This document shows positions 44,250 to 52,431 of a DNA stretch of 64,000 nucleotides, one piece after another; the stretch's first letter is position 1, and every line of letters starts with the position of its first letter. The position numbers and the translations under genes were made by a program. A model generated the notes under the pieces. It worked only from the letters and a program-made list of their open reading frames with translations. It ran no database searches and was not told where the DNA came from. Source of the stretch: Aquimarina sp040786285 (GTDB lineage Bacteria > Bacteroidota > Bacteroidia > Flavobacteriales > Flavobacteriaceae); contig NZ_JBFMKQ010000004.1 in NCBI RefSeq assembly GCF_040786285.1, positions 248,001-312,000 of the forward strand. The letters are read 5' to 3'.

Positions 44250-45839
44250 ATGAAAACAATGATTCTTAGTCTAGCAGCTTTATTAAGTGCATCGGTGGTG
44301 ATGGCACAAGCAAATGCTAGTAATGTTAGTCAAGAAGGGGAAGATAATGTTGCCAATATTTCTCAAGTTGGATCTTTTAATTCTTCTATGACAATTCAAG
44401 CAGGTGGAGGAAATAATGCAGAAGCTATTCAAGGGGATGCATTTGATTCAAGAAGCGGTATTGTAGAACAAACTCAAACAGGAGATAAAAATTCTGCTTT
44501 CGCAAAGCACGAAGAAGATGAGAACCAAGTGTATCAAGTACAGGTTGGTAATGGAAATTCTGCTAGTGCCACTCAAAATTTAGCATTCTTTGGAGGAGAT
44601 AACTTTACTTTACAAACTCAGGAAGGCGATGGTAATGATGCTGTGTCTTCACAAGAAGGTTTAGGTAATACAGCTTTTCAGGAACAATTAGGTGATGGTA
44701 ATTCTGCTACATCTACACAAGAAGGTGTGGATAACTTTAGCGATAGTTACCAAGAAGGAGCATTTAACACGGCTACTATAGCACAAGTTGGAAGCACTAA
44801 CATTTCACAACAAACACAATTCGGAGAAGCAAATATTGCTAATGCAGAGCAATGGGGTACAAACAATTTCGTAATCCAAGACCAACAAGGTGGAGGAAAC
44901 CTTGCAACTTCTATACAAGGTAGTGTTGCTTTCGACTCTAGAGGAGGAGAAGTACAACAAGTACAAATTGGTGATGAGAACGAAGCGTTTGCTAATCACG
45001 AAGAAGACGACAATACAATTCTTCAAGGTCAAATAGGAGATGCTAATAGCGCAAGTGCAGAGCAAAATTTAGGATCTTTTGGAGGAGATAACTTCTCTAT
45101 CCAAATACAATCTGGTAACGGAAACGTTGCAGAAGTATCACAAAATGGAAGCAATAACAGTGCTGATCAATTACAAATTGGAGACGAAAATGTTGTAACT
45201 GCTGTACAAAATGGAACTAACAATGTTTCTGATCAGGATCAGAATGGTGTAGGTAACCTTGCTCAAGTAACTCAAGATGGTTCTGATAATACAAATATTC
45301 AGGATCAATCAGGTAGTGGTAACGTAGCAACATCTATTCAAGGAAGTTTCTTGTTTGATTCTAGAGGTGGTACTGTAGATCAGTTTCAGTCTGGAGAAAG
45401 AAATAATGCATTCGCACAGCACGAAGAAGATAACAACGTAGTTACTCAAACTCAATTAGGAAACGGGAATAGTGCTTCTGTAACACAGAATTTATTATTC
45501 TTTGGAGGTGATAACTTCACGCAACAATTTCAAATTGGTGATGGTAATATAGCTGAAGCTTCTCAAGAAGGTGATTTTGGTATTAACGGAGAGAATAATA
45601 TTACTAGCCACATTCAGTTAGGTGATGAGAATATAGCAATGACATCTCAAAATGGAGCAGGTAACATAAGTGATATTTTCCAATCAGGAAATGGAAACAT
45701 AGCTGAAGACACTCAGTTCGGAACGGATAACTTTACATTTGTTACTCAGACCGGTGATGCTCATAGTAGTATAATTCTTCAAGTTGGATCTAATAATTCA
45801 TCAGTAGTTACTCAGACTAACGGTGCTGGAGGATTTTAG
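44250..45839 (+). CDS. Large curlin-repeat amyloid subunit (CsgA-like)
   Basis: The major subunit of a curli-like extracellular amyloid. The 529-residue protein has a signal peptide (about 1-20, VVMAQ) and then more than 20 curlin repeats of the form Q.G..N.A...Q, rich in Gln, Asn and Gly. Three longer super-repeats are marked by FDSR.G...Q.Q.G..N.AFA.HEED.N near 44.44, 44.93 and 45.35 kb, 423-489 bp apart. CsgA of E. coli has only five repeats, so this is a much longer fibre subunit. A stem-loop separates it from the assembly genes. Confidence 0.92.
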   Translation: MKTMILSLAALLSASVVMAQANASNVSQEGEDNVANISQVGSFNSSMTIQAGGGNNAEAIQGDAFDSRSGIVEQTQTGDKNSAFAKHEEDENQVYQVQVGNGNSASATQNLAFFGGDNFTLQTQEGDGNDAVSSQEGLGNTAFQEQLGDGNSATSTQEGVDNFSDSYQEGAFNTATIAQVGSTNISQQTQFGEANIANAEQWGTNNFVIQDQQGGGNLATSIQGSVAFDSRGGEVQQVQIGDENEAFANHEEDDNTILQGQIGDANSASAEQNLGSFGGDNFSIQIQSGNGNVAEVSQNGSNNSADQLQIGDENVVTAVQNGTNNVSDQDQNGVGNLAQVTQDGSDNTNIQDQSGSGNVATSIQGSFLFDSRGGTVDQFQSGERNNAFAQHEEDNNVVTQTQLGNGNSASVTQNLLFFGGDNFTQQFQIGDGNIAEASQEGDFGINGENNITSHIQLGDENIAMTSQNGAGNISDIFQSGNGNIAEDTQFGTDNFTFVTQTGDAHSSIILQVGSNNSSVVTQTNGAGGF

Positions 45840-45869
45840 TAAGATTTGAATAAAATTTAATATCTTTAG

Positions 45870-45915
45870 AAGAGTTATGCTTAATCGTATAGATAAGCAT
45901 AACTCTTTCTTAGTT
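45870..45915 (+). terminator. Attenuator-like stem-loop between curlin and assembly genes
   Basis: AAGAGTTATGCTTA (45870-45883) pairs with TAAGCATAACTCTT (45894-45907) around a 10-nt loop, followed by a T-rich stretch. It would let the curlin mRNA accumulate while limiting the downstream genes. Confidence 0.65.
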
Positions 45916-45931
45916 TTTTAATTCCGAAAAG

Positions 45932-46447
45932 ATGAAGAATACTATTTTATATTCATTAATGTTTGTTTTTCTTTCTGTGGTAGGTACATATGCACAGAAT
46001 AATGATGAAGATCAAATTCTTGTTACAGATCAGGATAAATTTATAGCATTGTCACAAGTAGATAATTTACTATCTCAAGGAGCAAGAAATCAATCTTCTA
46101 TATCAGAAGGAATAAATTCGGTTTTTATTCAACAAATAGGGGCTAATAATACTGTTTTTTCTAATATTGTTGCAGAGTCTTCTGATATTAAAATTTTTCA
46201 GAATGGTAATGAAAATACCGTCGAAATCAATGAATCTTCAAAAGAAATAGAAAAAGTAATTACTCAAAACGGTAATAATAATTCTGTAGTTGATTTTTCT
46301 TTTAACCCTGAAATATCTACAAATTTACAACTCCTTCAAGAAGGCGATAATTTGATTTTTGAACGTTTTGGAAGTAATGAATTATCCAAAAACCTTAAAT
46401 TCAAAATGTCTGGAGATGCCAAAACTATAATAGTTAGAAGTTTTTAA
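45932..46447 (+). CDS. Minor curlin-like protein (CsgB-like nucleator)
   Basis: A 171-residue secreted protein (signal about 1-21, GTYAQ) with about five degenerate curlin-type units, for example VFIQQIGANNTVF, IKIFQNGNENTVEI and VITQNGNNNSVV. The spacing is less regular and the charge higher than in the large curlin, as in CsgB, which nucleates the fibre at the cell surface. The C-terminus ends in basic residues (KTIIVRSF), also like CsgB. The role is inferred from position and repeat type. Confidence 0.8.
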   Translation: MKNTILYSLMFVFLSVVGTYAQNNDEDQILVTDQDKFIALSQVDNLLSQGARNQSSISEGINSVFIQQIGANNTVFSNIVAESSDIKIFQNGNENTVEINESSKEIEKVITQNGNNNSVVDFSFNPEISTNLQLLQEGDNLIFERFGSNELSKNLKFKMSGDAKTIIVRSF

Positions 46448-46471
46448 TTACCAATTACCCAATAAGAATGT

Positions 46472-47206
46472 ATGAAACTGAAACTCATCATACTTTTTCT
46501 TTTTACTTTGATTTTTCAGGTTTCTATAGGCCAGTTTGTTAACGTTGATGTTGCAGCTAAAATAAAGACAGAAACCATTGATGGTGCTGTTGCTGTAACA
46601 AGTACCGCAACAAACACTACTGAGGTCTATAAGAGCTTGAAATATGTGTTCACAGTTTTTAAAACCGATGCCCAAAATAATATATCAAAAAATAATCAAG
46701 AAGGTAGATTTACCTTAGAAGCTAATGAAAGTAAAGAATTATCAAAAGTTTCGATAAGTATAGAAGATACAGATAACACAGTTGTGTTACTTTTACTCAT
46801 TTATGAAGAAGATGTAATCATAGGGAAAGATCGCATAGCATTTAATGAGCAAATTAAAAAAGAACCTCAAAAAACTGAAGAAGAAGAGTCTGATGATGGA
46901 TTGGAGCTAAAAGGTATTGTTGTAGAGGAAACCAAAACCAAACCTGGTAGAGATTTTTATGAATTTTTCTATAATTCTTACTCACTTAATCAAATAAATG
47001 GTTCTAAAGTAGTAGGAGTGTTTGAGTCATTAAGTTTTGGCCGGACCACAATTATTCAAGTAAAAATAGAGGATAATGTCATACATAAGTTTATAAGTAA
47101 ACCTGACTTGGAATATTTAGAACAGATGTCAAAAATTTCAATTCGAAAAGTGTATAAATATTTCAAAGACCTCAAAAATCAGAAGAAAGATATTTTCCGA
47201 TATTAA
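46472..47206 (+). CDS. csgE: CsgE-like curli secretion specificity factor with CsgH-like N-terminal domain
   Basis: A 244-residue exported protein (signal about 1-20). The C-terminal half (about 145-244, GLELKGIVVEETKTKPGRDFYE... and FGRTTIIQVKIED) matches CsgE, the periplasmic cap that directs curli subunits into the CsgG pore. The N-terminal half (about 22-130) is an Ig-like domain resembling CsgH, a CsgC-type chaperone that blocks premature amyloid formation. A linker rich in Glu joins them. Such a fusion would couple inhibition and delivery in one protein (inference). Confidence 0.83.
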   Translation: MKLKLIILFLFTLIFQVSIGQFVNVDVAAKIKTETIDGAVAVTSTATNTTEVYKSLKYVFTVFKTDAQNNISKNNQEGRFTLEANESKELSKVSISIEDTDNTVVLLLLIYEEDVIIGKDRIAFNEQIKKEPQKTEEEESDDGLELKGIVVEETKTKPGRDFYEFFYNSYSLNQINGSKVVGVFESLSFGRTTIIQVKIEDNVIHKFISKPDLEYLEQMSKISIRKVYKYFKDLKNQKKDIFRY

Positions 47207-47218
47207 AAGTATGTAAGA

Positions 47219-47626
47219 ATGAAATCAATTGTAATTAGTATATTTTTTATTTTTTCAATCTATAACCTTTCCTTTGGGCAAGATTTGATATATAGGCCAA
47301 TAAACCCTGCCTTTGGGGGAGATACATTTAATTATCAGTGGCTTCTAAGCTCTGCAGAAGCACAAAATAAGTTTACAGATCCTAATGATACAGGTAGAGA
47401 CGAAAGATCAGATCTTGAAAGATTTACTGAAAGTTTAAATAATCAGTTATTAAATGAAATATCCAGATCATTATTTGATGATCAATTTGGTGAAGGTGGT
47501 CTTACAGAGGGTACTTTTAGTTTTGGGTCGCTTTTTATAGAAATCTTTCCTTCGGGAGAAGGTTTAGTGATCAATATACTAGATACAAGCACCGGAGATC
47601 AGTCCCAAGTAATAATTCCTAATTAA
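47219..47626 (+). CDS. csgF: CsgF-like curli assembly factor
   Basis: A 135-residue secreted protein (signal about 1-20, SFGQ). The mature N-terminus DLIYRPINPAFGGDTFNYQWLL matches the CsgF segment that plugs into the CsgG pore (GxxFxNPxFGGNP type). It works outside the cell to anchor the nucleator. It lies 12 bp behind csgE and 6 bp before csgG. Confidence 0.92.
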   Translation: MKSIVISIFFIFSIYNLSFGQDLIYRPINPAFGGDTFNYQWLLSSAEAQNKFTDPNDTGRDERSDLERFTESLNNQLLNEISRSLFDDQFGEGGLTEGTFSFGSLFIEIFPSGEGLVINILDTSTGDQSQVIIPN

Positions 47627-47632
47627 TTTTTA

Positions 47633-49021
47633 ATGTACTATAAGTTTTATAAAGTAATCGCAGTAATTTCTTGCGCACTTTTATTGACCGGATGTGGAGC
47701 ATATTTTAACCAGCCCATTACGGTAGAAAGCGCCAGAATTGGTGAAGATACAGAAGTTACTAAATCACTAAGAAATATTCCGTCACCAGTAGAACCAGTA
47801 GTGGTAGGGGTGTACAAGTTTAGGGATCAAACGGGGCAATATAAACCCACCGAAGCAGGAAGTACTTTTAGTACCGCAGTTACACAAGGGGCAACCACAA
47901 TTTTAATCAAAGCACTCGAAGATTCTAAATGGTTCGTCCCAATAGAAAGAGAAAATTTAAGCAATTTGCTTAATGAGCGTAATATCATACGCTCTACACG
48001 AAAAGAATATAGAAAAACCAAAAATCCAAATGAACCTCAATTACCACCTTTATTATATGCAGGGATTATCCTAGAAGGAGGTATAGTTTCTTACGATTCG
48101 AATATAATCACAGGAGGACTGGGAGCCAGATATTTTGGAATTGGTGGATCTACTCAATACAGACAAGATAGAATCACAGTATATTTAAGGGCTGTTTCAA
48201 CATCTAGTGGAAAAATCCTTAAAACGGTATATGTGTCCAAAACTATTTTGTCACAGGCACTAGATGCTAACTTCTTTAGATACGTAAAATTTAGAAGGTT
48301 ACTAGAGGCAGAAACTGGATACACAAAAAACGAACCCGGGCAAATAGCAGTGTCTGAAGCAATAGAGAAAGCTGTAGAGTCTCTAATCATAGAAGGAATA
48401 GAGGATAAATTATGGAATGTAAATGCAGAACAAGAAGTGGTAAATGAATTAATAGGGAGTTATAAAGCAGAAAAAACCGAAGCGCAGAATACAGCCTTGT
48501 ATGATCGATATTTTAAAGAAAGAAGAGCTCAAAAATCTATTACTATAAAAGGAGGTGCTGCTTTGATTAGTGGTGATTATAACAATCCAGAACTAACATA
48601 TTCTGCCGAAATAGGAGCGCGATGGTACTTTAATCCATATATTAATGTAAATGCAAGTATCAATAAATTTGAACTTACCAATGAAAATGCATTTTCAAAA
48701 GGATTTAATGCAATAGGACTTAATACCGAATTAACATTACTGCCATTCGAAAAATTATCACCCTTTTTCTTTGCAGGAATAGGGGTAGTTAATGACGATG
48801 ATTTTGATACTACCGCATTTAAGTTTCAGTACGGTGGAGGAGTGGAATATCTGATTTCTGATAAAATTGGTATTTCGGCTAATGCATCCCAAAACCTTGT
48901 GTTGAGTGATGAACTAGATGGTATAGTACAGGGAAAAAGAGATGATCAATATTTTAATTTTTCTTTTGGACTAAACTGGTATTTCGGAAGTCCGGTTAAA
49001 AGAGATAAAATTAAAAACTAA
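47633..49021 (+). CDS. csgG: CsgG-like curli secretion pore lipoprotein with extra C-terminal beta-barrel
   Basis: A 462-residue outer-membrane lipoprotein (LLTGC, Cys21). Residues ~50-275 match CsgG: PVEPVVVGVYKFRDQTGQYKP, WFVPIERENLSNLLNERNIIR and the GGIVSYDSN pore region. CsgG normally ends near 277 residues. The remaining ~170 residues (about 295-462) form alternating strands ending in FNFSFGLNWYFG, like a small OmpA/OmpX-type barrel. The extra domain is not part of the E. coli system and could be a second membrane anchor or a scaffold. Confidence 0.9.
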   Translation: MYYKFYKVIAVISCALLLTGCGAYFNQPITVESARIGEDTEVTKSLRNIPSPVEPVVVGVYKFRDQTGQYKPTEAGSTFSTAVTQGATTILIKALEDSKWFVPIERENLSNLLNERNIIRSTRKEYRKTKNPNEPQLPPLLYAGIILEGGIVSYDSNIITGGLGARYFGIGGSTQYRQDRITVYLRAVSTSSGKILKTVYVSKTILSQALDANFFRYVKFRRLLEAETGYTKNEPGQIAVSEAIEKAVESLIIEGIEDKLWNVNAEQEVVNELIGSYKAEKTEAQNTALYDRYFKERRAQKSITIKGGAALISGDYNNPELTYSAEIGARWYFNPYINVNASINKFELTNENAFSKGFNAIGLNTELTLLPFEKLSPFFFAGIGVVNDDDFDTTAFKFQYGGGVEYLISDKIGISANASQNLVLSDELDGIVQGKRDDQYFNFSFGLNWYFGSPVKRDKIKN

Positions 49022-49059
49022 AACTGATATAGTTTCTAAAGAATAAAATTGTCAAGTAG

Positions 49060-50550
49060 ATGAAAGAATTTATTATTAAAATAGTGAGCATTTTTGTGAT
49101 TTTAACTACAGTTTCTTGTAGTGAAGATACTATAGATTTGGTTGGATTAGGCTCTGTGAAAGGACGAGTGGTTAGAATAGGTACTAACGAACCCTTAGAA
49201 AATGTAAAAATATCCACAAACCCTGGCTCAAGTACAGTGTTTACTGATGCAGATGGGGCTTATCTTTTAGAGAATGTTCCTTCTGGGGATTATTCGCTTT
49301 CAGCTCAGCGAGAAGATTTACTAGCTGTTTTTGAAGGTATTACGGTGATCTCAGATAGAGAATTAGAAGTGGTTTTCGAGATGGATATCGAAACCGCAGG
49401 AAACCGTCCACCAAATGCCCCTACATTACTTACGCCAACAGATAATGCGGTAGATCTTCCTATAGATGTAGAATTGATGTGGAGTGCCAGTGATCCCGAT
49501 GATGATACACTTACGTATACAGTGAGTTTACGAAATGATGAAAATGCTGCTGTAGAACGTTTTGAAAATATAACAGATACTACTTTTACACTTTCTGGAC
49601 TTTCTTATGGAGTAAAGTATTTTTGGGATGTGGCTGCTAATGATAATATCAATAGCCCTGTAAATAGCAATACCTTTGCTTTTGAAACTGAAACTCCACC
49701 AAATAACAGGATTGTGTATACCCGATTAGTCAATGGTAATAGTGTTATCTATTCTGCCGATGAGAGTGGCGGTACAGAGATTTCCCTTTCTGCTACCTCA
49801 AAAAATAGTTTTAGGCCTAGAAGAAATGCTAGTACAGGAAAAATTGCCTTTTTACAATCTGTAGGTTCGCAGACACATTTGTTTACCATGAATGAAGACG
49901 GATCGGAAGTTAAACAGGTAACATCCTCAATTGGTGTGTCTGGATTTAATCTAGAAGAAATAGATTTCGCCTGGGATGATAATGGAGCAAAACTATTATT
50001 CCCAAATCAGAATAGATTATATTCTATTAATGTAGATGGAAGTGGACTCGAAGAGATATATCAAACCACTGGAGATCTTATTACCGAAGTAGATAAAAAT
50101 GAAAATACCGGAATAATTGCCATAAAAACCAATAATCTGGATGGATATGCCGTACAGATTTTTACAATAGACGAGACTGGAACAGTACAAGATGTTGTGT
50201 TGACTGGGCAGAATGGTGCCGCAGGTAGTATTAATTTATCTGTTGACGGAACAAAACTATTATATAGTCGTGATATTTCAGGATCAGAAAACCCTGTTAC
50301 CTATCGTCAGTTAGATTCTCGTGTATTTATCTATGATTTTGGAGCGATGACTAGTACCGATTTATCCACAGACAAAATACCCGGAACTAATGATCTAGAT
50401 GCAAGGTTTTCTCCTAATGAAGCTAGTATAATTTTTGTAAATACATCCAATGATGGTATTTCTGCTAAAAACATATTCACCGTTTCAATTACGGATTTAG
50501 ATGCCAGAACGGCTCTGATAGAAAATGCGGCTATGCCCGATTGGGAGTAA
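49060..50550 (+). CDS. Lipoprotein with carboxypeptidase-regulatory, FN3-like and TolB-type propeller domains
   Basis: A 496-residue lipoprotein (TTVSC, Cys20, then SEDT). Domains in order: carboxypeptidase regulatory-like (about 30-105, VKGRVVRIGTNEPLENVKISTN), an FN3/cadherin-like module (about 113-215, ending in GVKYFWDVAANDN), and a six-bladed TolB/PD40-like propeller (about 220-496). It lies 38 bp behind csgG on the same strand and before a strong terminator, so it is the last gene of the curli operon. It may hold the fibre or a polymer at the surface (inference). Confidence 0.78.
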   Translation: MKEFIIKIVSIFVILTTVSCSEDTIDLVGLGSVKGRVVRIGTNEPLENVKISTNPGSSTVFTDADGAYLLENVPSGDYSLSAQREDLLAVFEGITVISDRELEVVFEMDIETAGNRPPNAPTLLTPTDNAVDLPIDVELMWSASDPDDDTLTYTVSLRNDENAAVERFENITDTTFTLSGLSYGVKYFWDVAANDNINSPVNSNTFAFETETPPNNRIVYTRLVNGNSVIYSADESGGTEISLSATSKNSFRPRRNASTGKIAFLQSVGSQTHLFTMNEDGSEVKQVTSSIGVSGFNLEEIDFAWDDNGAKLLFPNQNRLYSINVDGSGLEEIYQTTGDLITEVDKNENTGIIAIKTNNLDGYAVQIFTIDETGTVQDVVLTGQNGAAGSINLSVDGTKLLYSRDISGSENPVTYRQLDSRVFIYDFGAMTSTDLSTDKIPGTNDLDARFSPNEASIIFVNTSNDGISAKNIFTVSITDLDARTALIENAAMPDWE

Positions 50551-50572
50551 TATTAAAAAATCATTAAACTTT

Positions 50573-50615
50573 AATTCCAAATCCCGATAGAATATTCTCG
50601 GGATTTGGAATTTTA
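50573..50615 (+). terminator. Terminator of the curli operon
   Basis: A 15-bp perfect stem (50573-50587 with 50598-50612, core CCAAATCCCGA/TCGGGATTTGG) and a T-rich tail. Confidence 0.8.
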
Positions 50616-50648
50616 TGTTTTCAGTTTAGTCTTTGAACTAAATTGAAT

Positions 50649-50656
50649 TATCTTTG
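50649..50656 (+). promoter_or_regulatory. Putative -7 box of purM
   Basis: TATCTTTG matches TAnnTTTG, 19 bp before the chosen start codon. It lies inside the longer upstream-start version of the gene, so it argues for the ATG at 50676. Confidence 0.5.
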
Positions 50657-50675
50657 CGCTTTAATTTCTAATACC

Positions 50676-51854
50676 ATGAGTCAAGAAGTAAGCAAACGTT
50701 ACGCACAACGAGGAGTTTCTGCATCAAAAGAAGACGTGCATAGCGCAATCAAGAATATTGATAAAGGACTTTTTCCAAAGGCATTTTGTAAAATTGTTCC
50801 AGATTATCTCACTGGTGATGAGGAGTCTTGCCTTATTATGCATGCTGATGGTGCGGGTACTAAATCTTCTTTGGCGTACATGTATTGGAAAGAGACTGGT
50901 GATCTTTCTGTCTGGAAAGGAATTGCACAAGATGCATTGATCATGAATATTGATGATTTGCTTTGTGTTGGAGCTACAGATAATATTATGCTGTCTTCTA
51001 CCATCGGAAGAAATAAAAACTTGATTCCAGGAGAGGTGATTTCGGCAATTATTAATGGTACCGAAGAATTGCTTGCCGAGCTTAATGATTTTGGAGTAAA
51101 AATTCATTCTACAGGAGGAGAAACAGCAGATGTTGGTGACCTGGTGAGGACTATCATTGTAGATTCTACGGTTACAGCTCGTATGAAACGTAAAGATGTC
51201 ATTGATAATGCTAATATAAAAGCTGGTGACGTAATAGTTGGGCTTGCCTCTTTTGGGCAAGCAAGCTATGAAAAAGAATATAACGGTGGTATGGGAAGTA
51301 ATGGATTAACTTCTGCTCGACATGATGTGTTTAGTAAAGTTCTTTCCGAAAAATACCCCGAAAGTTTTGATCCTTCAGTTCCTGCCGAATTAGTATATTC
51401 TGGGAAAACTAAATTGACAGATGAGGTTAAAGATTCGCCAATAGATGCTGGTAAATTAGTGTTGTCCCCTACCAGAACATATGCCCCGATTATTAAGAAG
51501 ATTTTGTCGAAGTTTGATAATAAAACTATTCATGGAATGGTACATTGCAGTGGTGGTGCACAAACTAAAATTTTACATTTTGTGGATAATTTACATATTG
51601 TAAAAGACAATTTATTTGATGTTCCTCCATTATTCAAATTAATACAAGAAAACTCGGGTACAGATTGGAAAGAGATGTATCAAGTGTTTAATATGGGTCA
51701 TCGTATGGAATTATATGTTGCTCCCGAAGTTGCAGATGAAATTATTTCGATTTCTAAAAGCTTTAATGTGGATGCGCAAATTGTGGGTAAAGTAGAAGCA
51801 TCTAATAATAAGAAACTCACCATTAAAAGTGAATTTGGAGAGTATATCTACTAA
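50676..51854 (+). CDS. purM: Phosphoribosylformylglycinamidine cyclo-ligase (AIR synthetase)
   Basis: Fifth step of purine synthesis, closing the imidazole ring of AIR. I use the ATG at 50676 (MSQEVSKRYAQRGVS), giving 392 residues, the length of the Bacteroidota PurM group. The N-terminal AIRS domain shows RGVSASKEDV, HADGAGTKS, DDLLCVGA and STGGETADVGD; the C-terminal domain has MVHCSGGAQTK and FNMGHRMELYV. It is single-gene and convergent with msrA, with 6 bp between the stops. Confidence 0.93.
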   Translation: MSQEVSKRYAQRGVSASKEDVHSAIKNIDKGLFPKAFCKIVPDYLTGDEESCLIMHADGAGTKSSLAYMYWKETGDLSVWKGIAQDALIMNIDDLLCVGATDNIMLSSTIGRNKNLIPGEVISAIINGTEELLAELNDFGVKIHSTGGETADVGDLVRTIIVDSTVTARMKRKDVIDNANIKAGDVIVGLASFGQASYEKEYNGGMGSNGLTSARHDVFSKVLSEKYPESFDPSVPAELVYSGKTKLTDEVKDSPIDAGKLVLSPTRTYAPIIKKILSKFDNKTIHGMVHCSGGAQTKILHFVDNLHIVKDNLFDVPPLFKLIQENSGTDWKEMYQVFNMGHRMELYVAPEVADEIISISKSFNVDAQIVGKVEASNNKKLTIKSEFGEYIY

Positions 51855-51860
51855 CTATAA

Positions 51861-52346
51861 TTACTTAGTGATATTTGAATATTTTTCTTTTAAAAAATCT
51901 AATTTGGGATTAATATACTTTTCGCAAAAAGGTTTGTCTGGATTCTTCTGGTAATAGTTTAAAAGCGCTGACCTTGAAGGCAAAAACTCCTTAAATGGTA
52001 ATACTTTAGTTATTATTAAGGCTTCAAAGTTCTTTTGTTGTTCTAAAAGAAAATGTTCAATAGCATGCTTTATGTCTTCTTCAAAATAATAAATAGCACT
52101 TCTGTACTTTTTTCTAAAACTATGATTAACTGTACTTTTATGAGTGTGTAGATGAATTTCTATAAGATCCTTTAAGAGTATTATTTCAGGATGATAGTGC
52201 ACAATGACGGCTTCAGAGAAATCCATATTTTTGTCCAAACTTTTGATGTAACCTTGCTCAACCTTTATAACACCCTTTAAAGATTGAAAAACAGCTTCTG
52301 TACACCAGTGGCAACCACCACCTAACCCTATTTTTTGTGATTCCAT
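51861..52346 (-). CDS. msrA: Peptide methionine sulfoxide reductase A (GCHWC variant)
   Basis: Repairs oxidised methionine. The 161-residue protein has the MsrA active-site loop as GGGCHWCTEAVF (10-21) with the catalytic Cys13 present but His in place of the common Phe (GCFWC). Later motifs are kept in shortened form (VEQGYI, YRSAIYYF). It is shorter than typical MsrA, and the usual resolving cysteines near the C-terminus are not evident apart from the Cys in KPFCEKY. Activity is likely but the variant loop is worth noting. Confidence 0.85.
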   Translation of the reverse strand: MESQKIGLGGGCHWCTEAVFQSLKGVIKVEQGYIKSLDKNMDFSEAVIVHYHPEIILLKDLIEIHLHTHKSTVNHSFRKKYRSAIYYFEEDIKHAIEHFLLEQQKNFEALIITKVLPFKEFLPSRSALLNYYQKNPDKPFCEKYINPKLDFLKEKYSNITK

Positions 52347-52431
52347 ACCATTTAAAGATATTAGATTTATAAAAAACCACCTAAAAATATTTATGGTATT
52401 AAGACGTTATAATATCCTAAGCCCAAATATC

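Noticed and set aside
44250..45839. Regular repeats considered as a CRISPR array
   Set aside because: The repeats are coding, imperfect, and follow the curlin protein pattern; no cas genes are present.
46472..47206. CsgE-like gene considered as two genes joined by a sequencing frameshift
   Set aside because: The reading frame is continuous through a Glu-rich linker and there is no second signal peptide or start at the joint.
50724..51260. A 178-codon frame on the minus strand
   Set aside because: It is antisense to purM, whose frame is fully supported by motifs.
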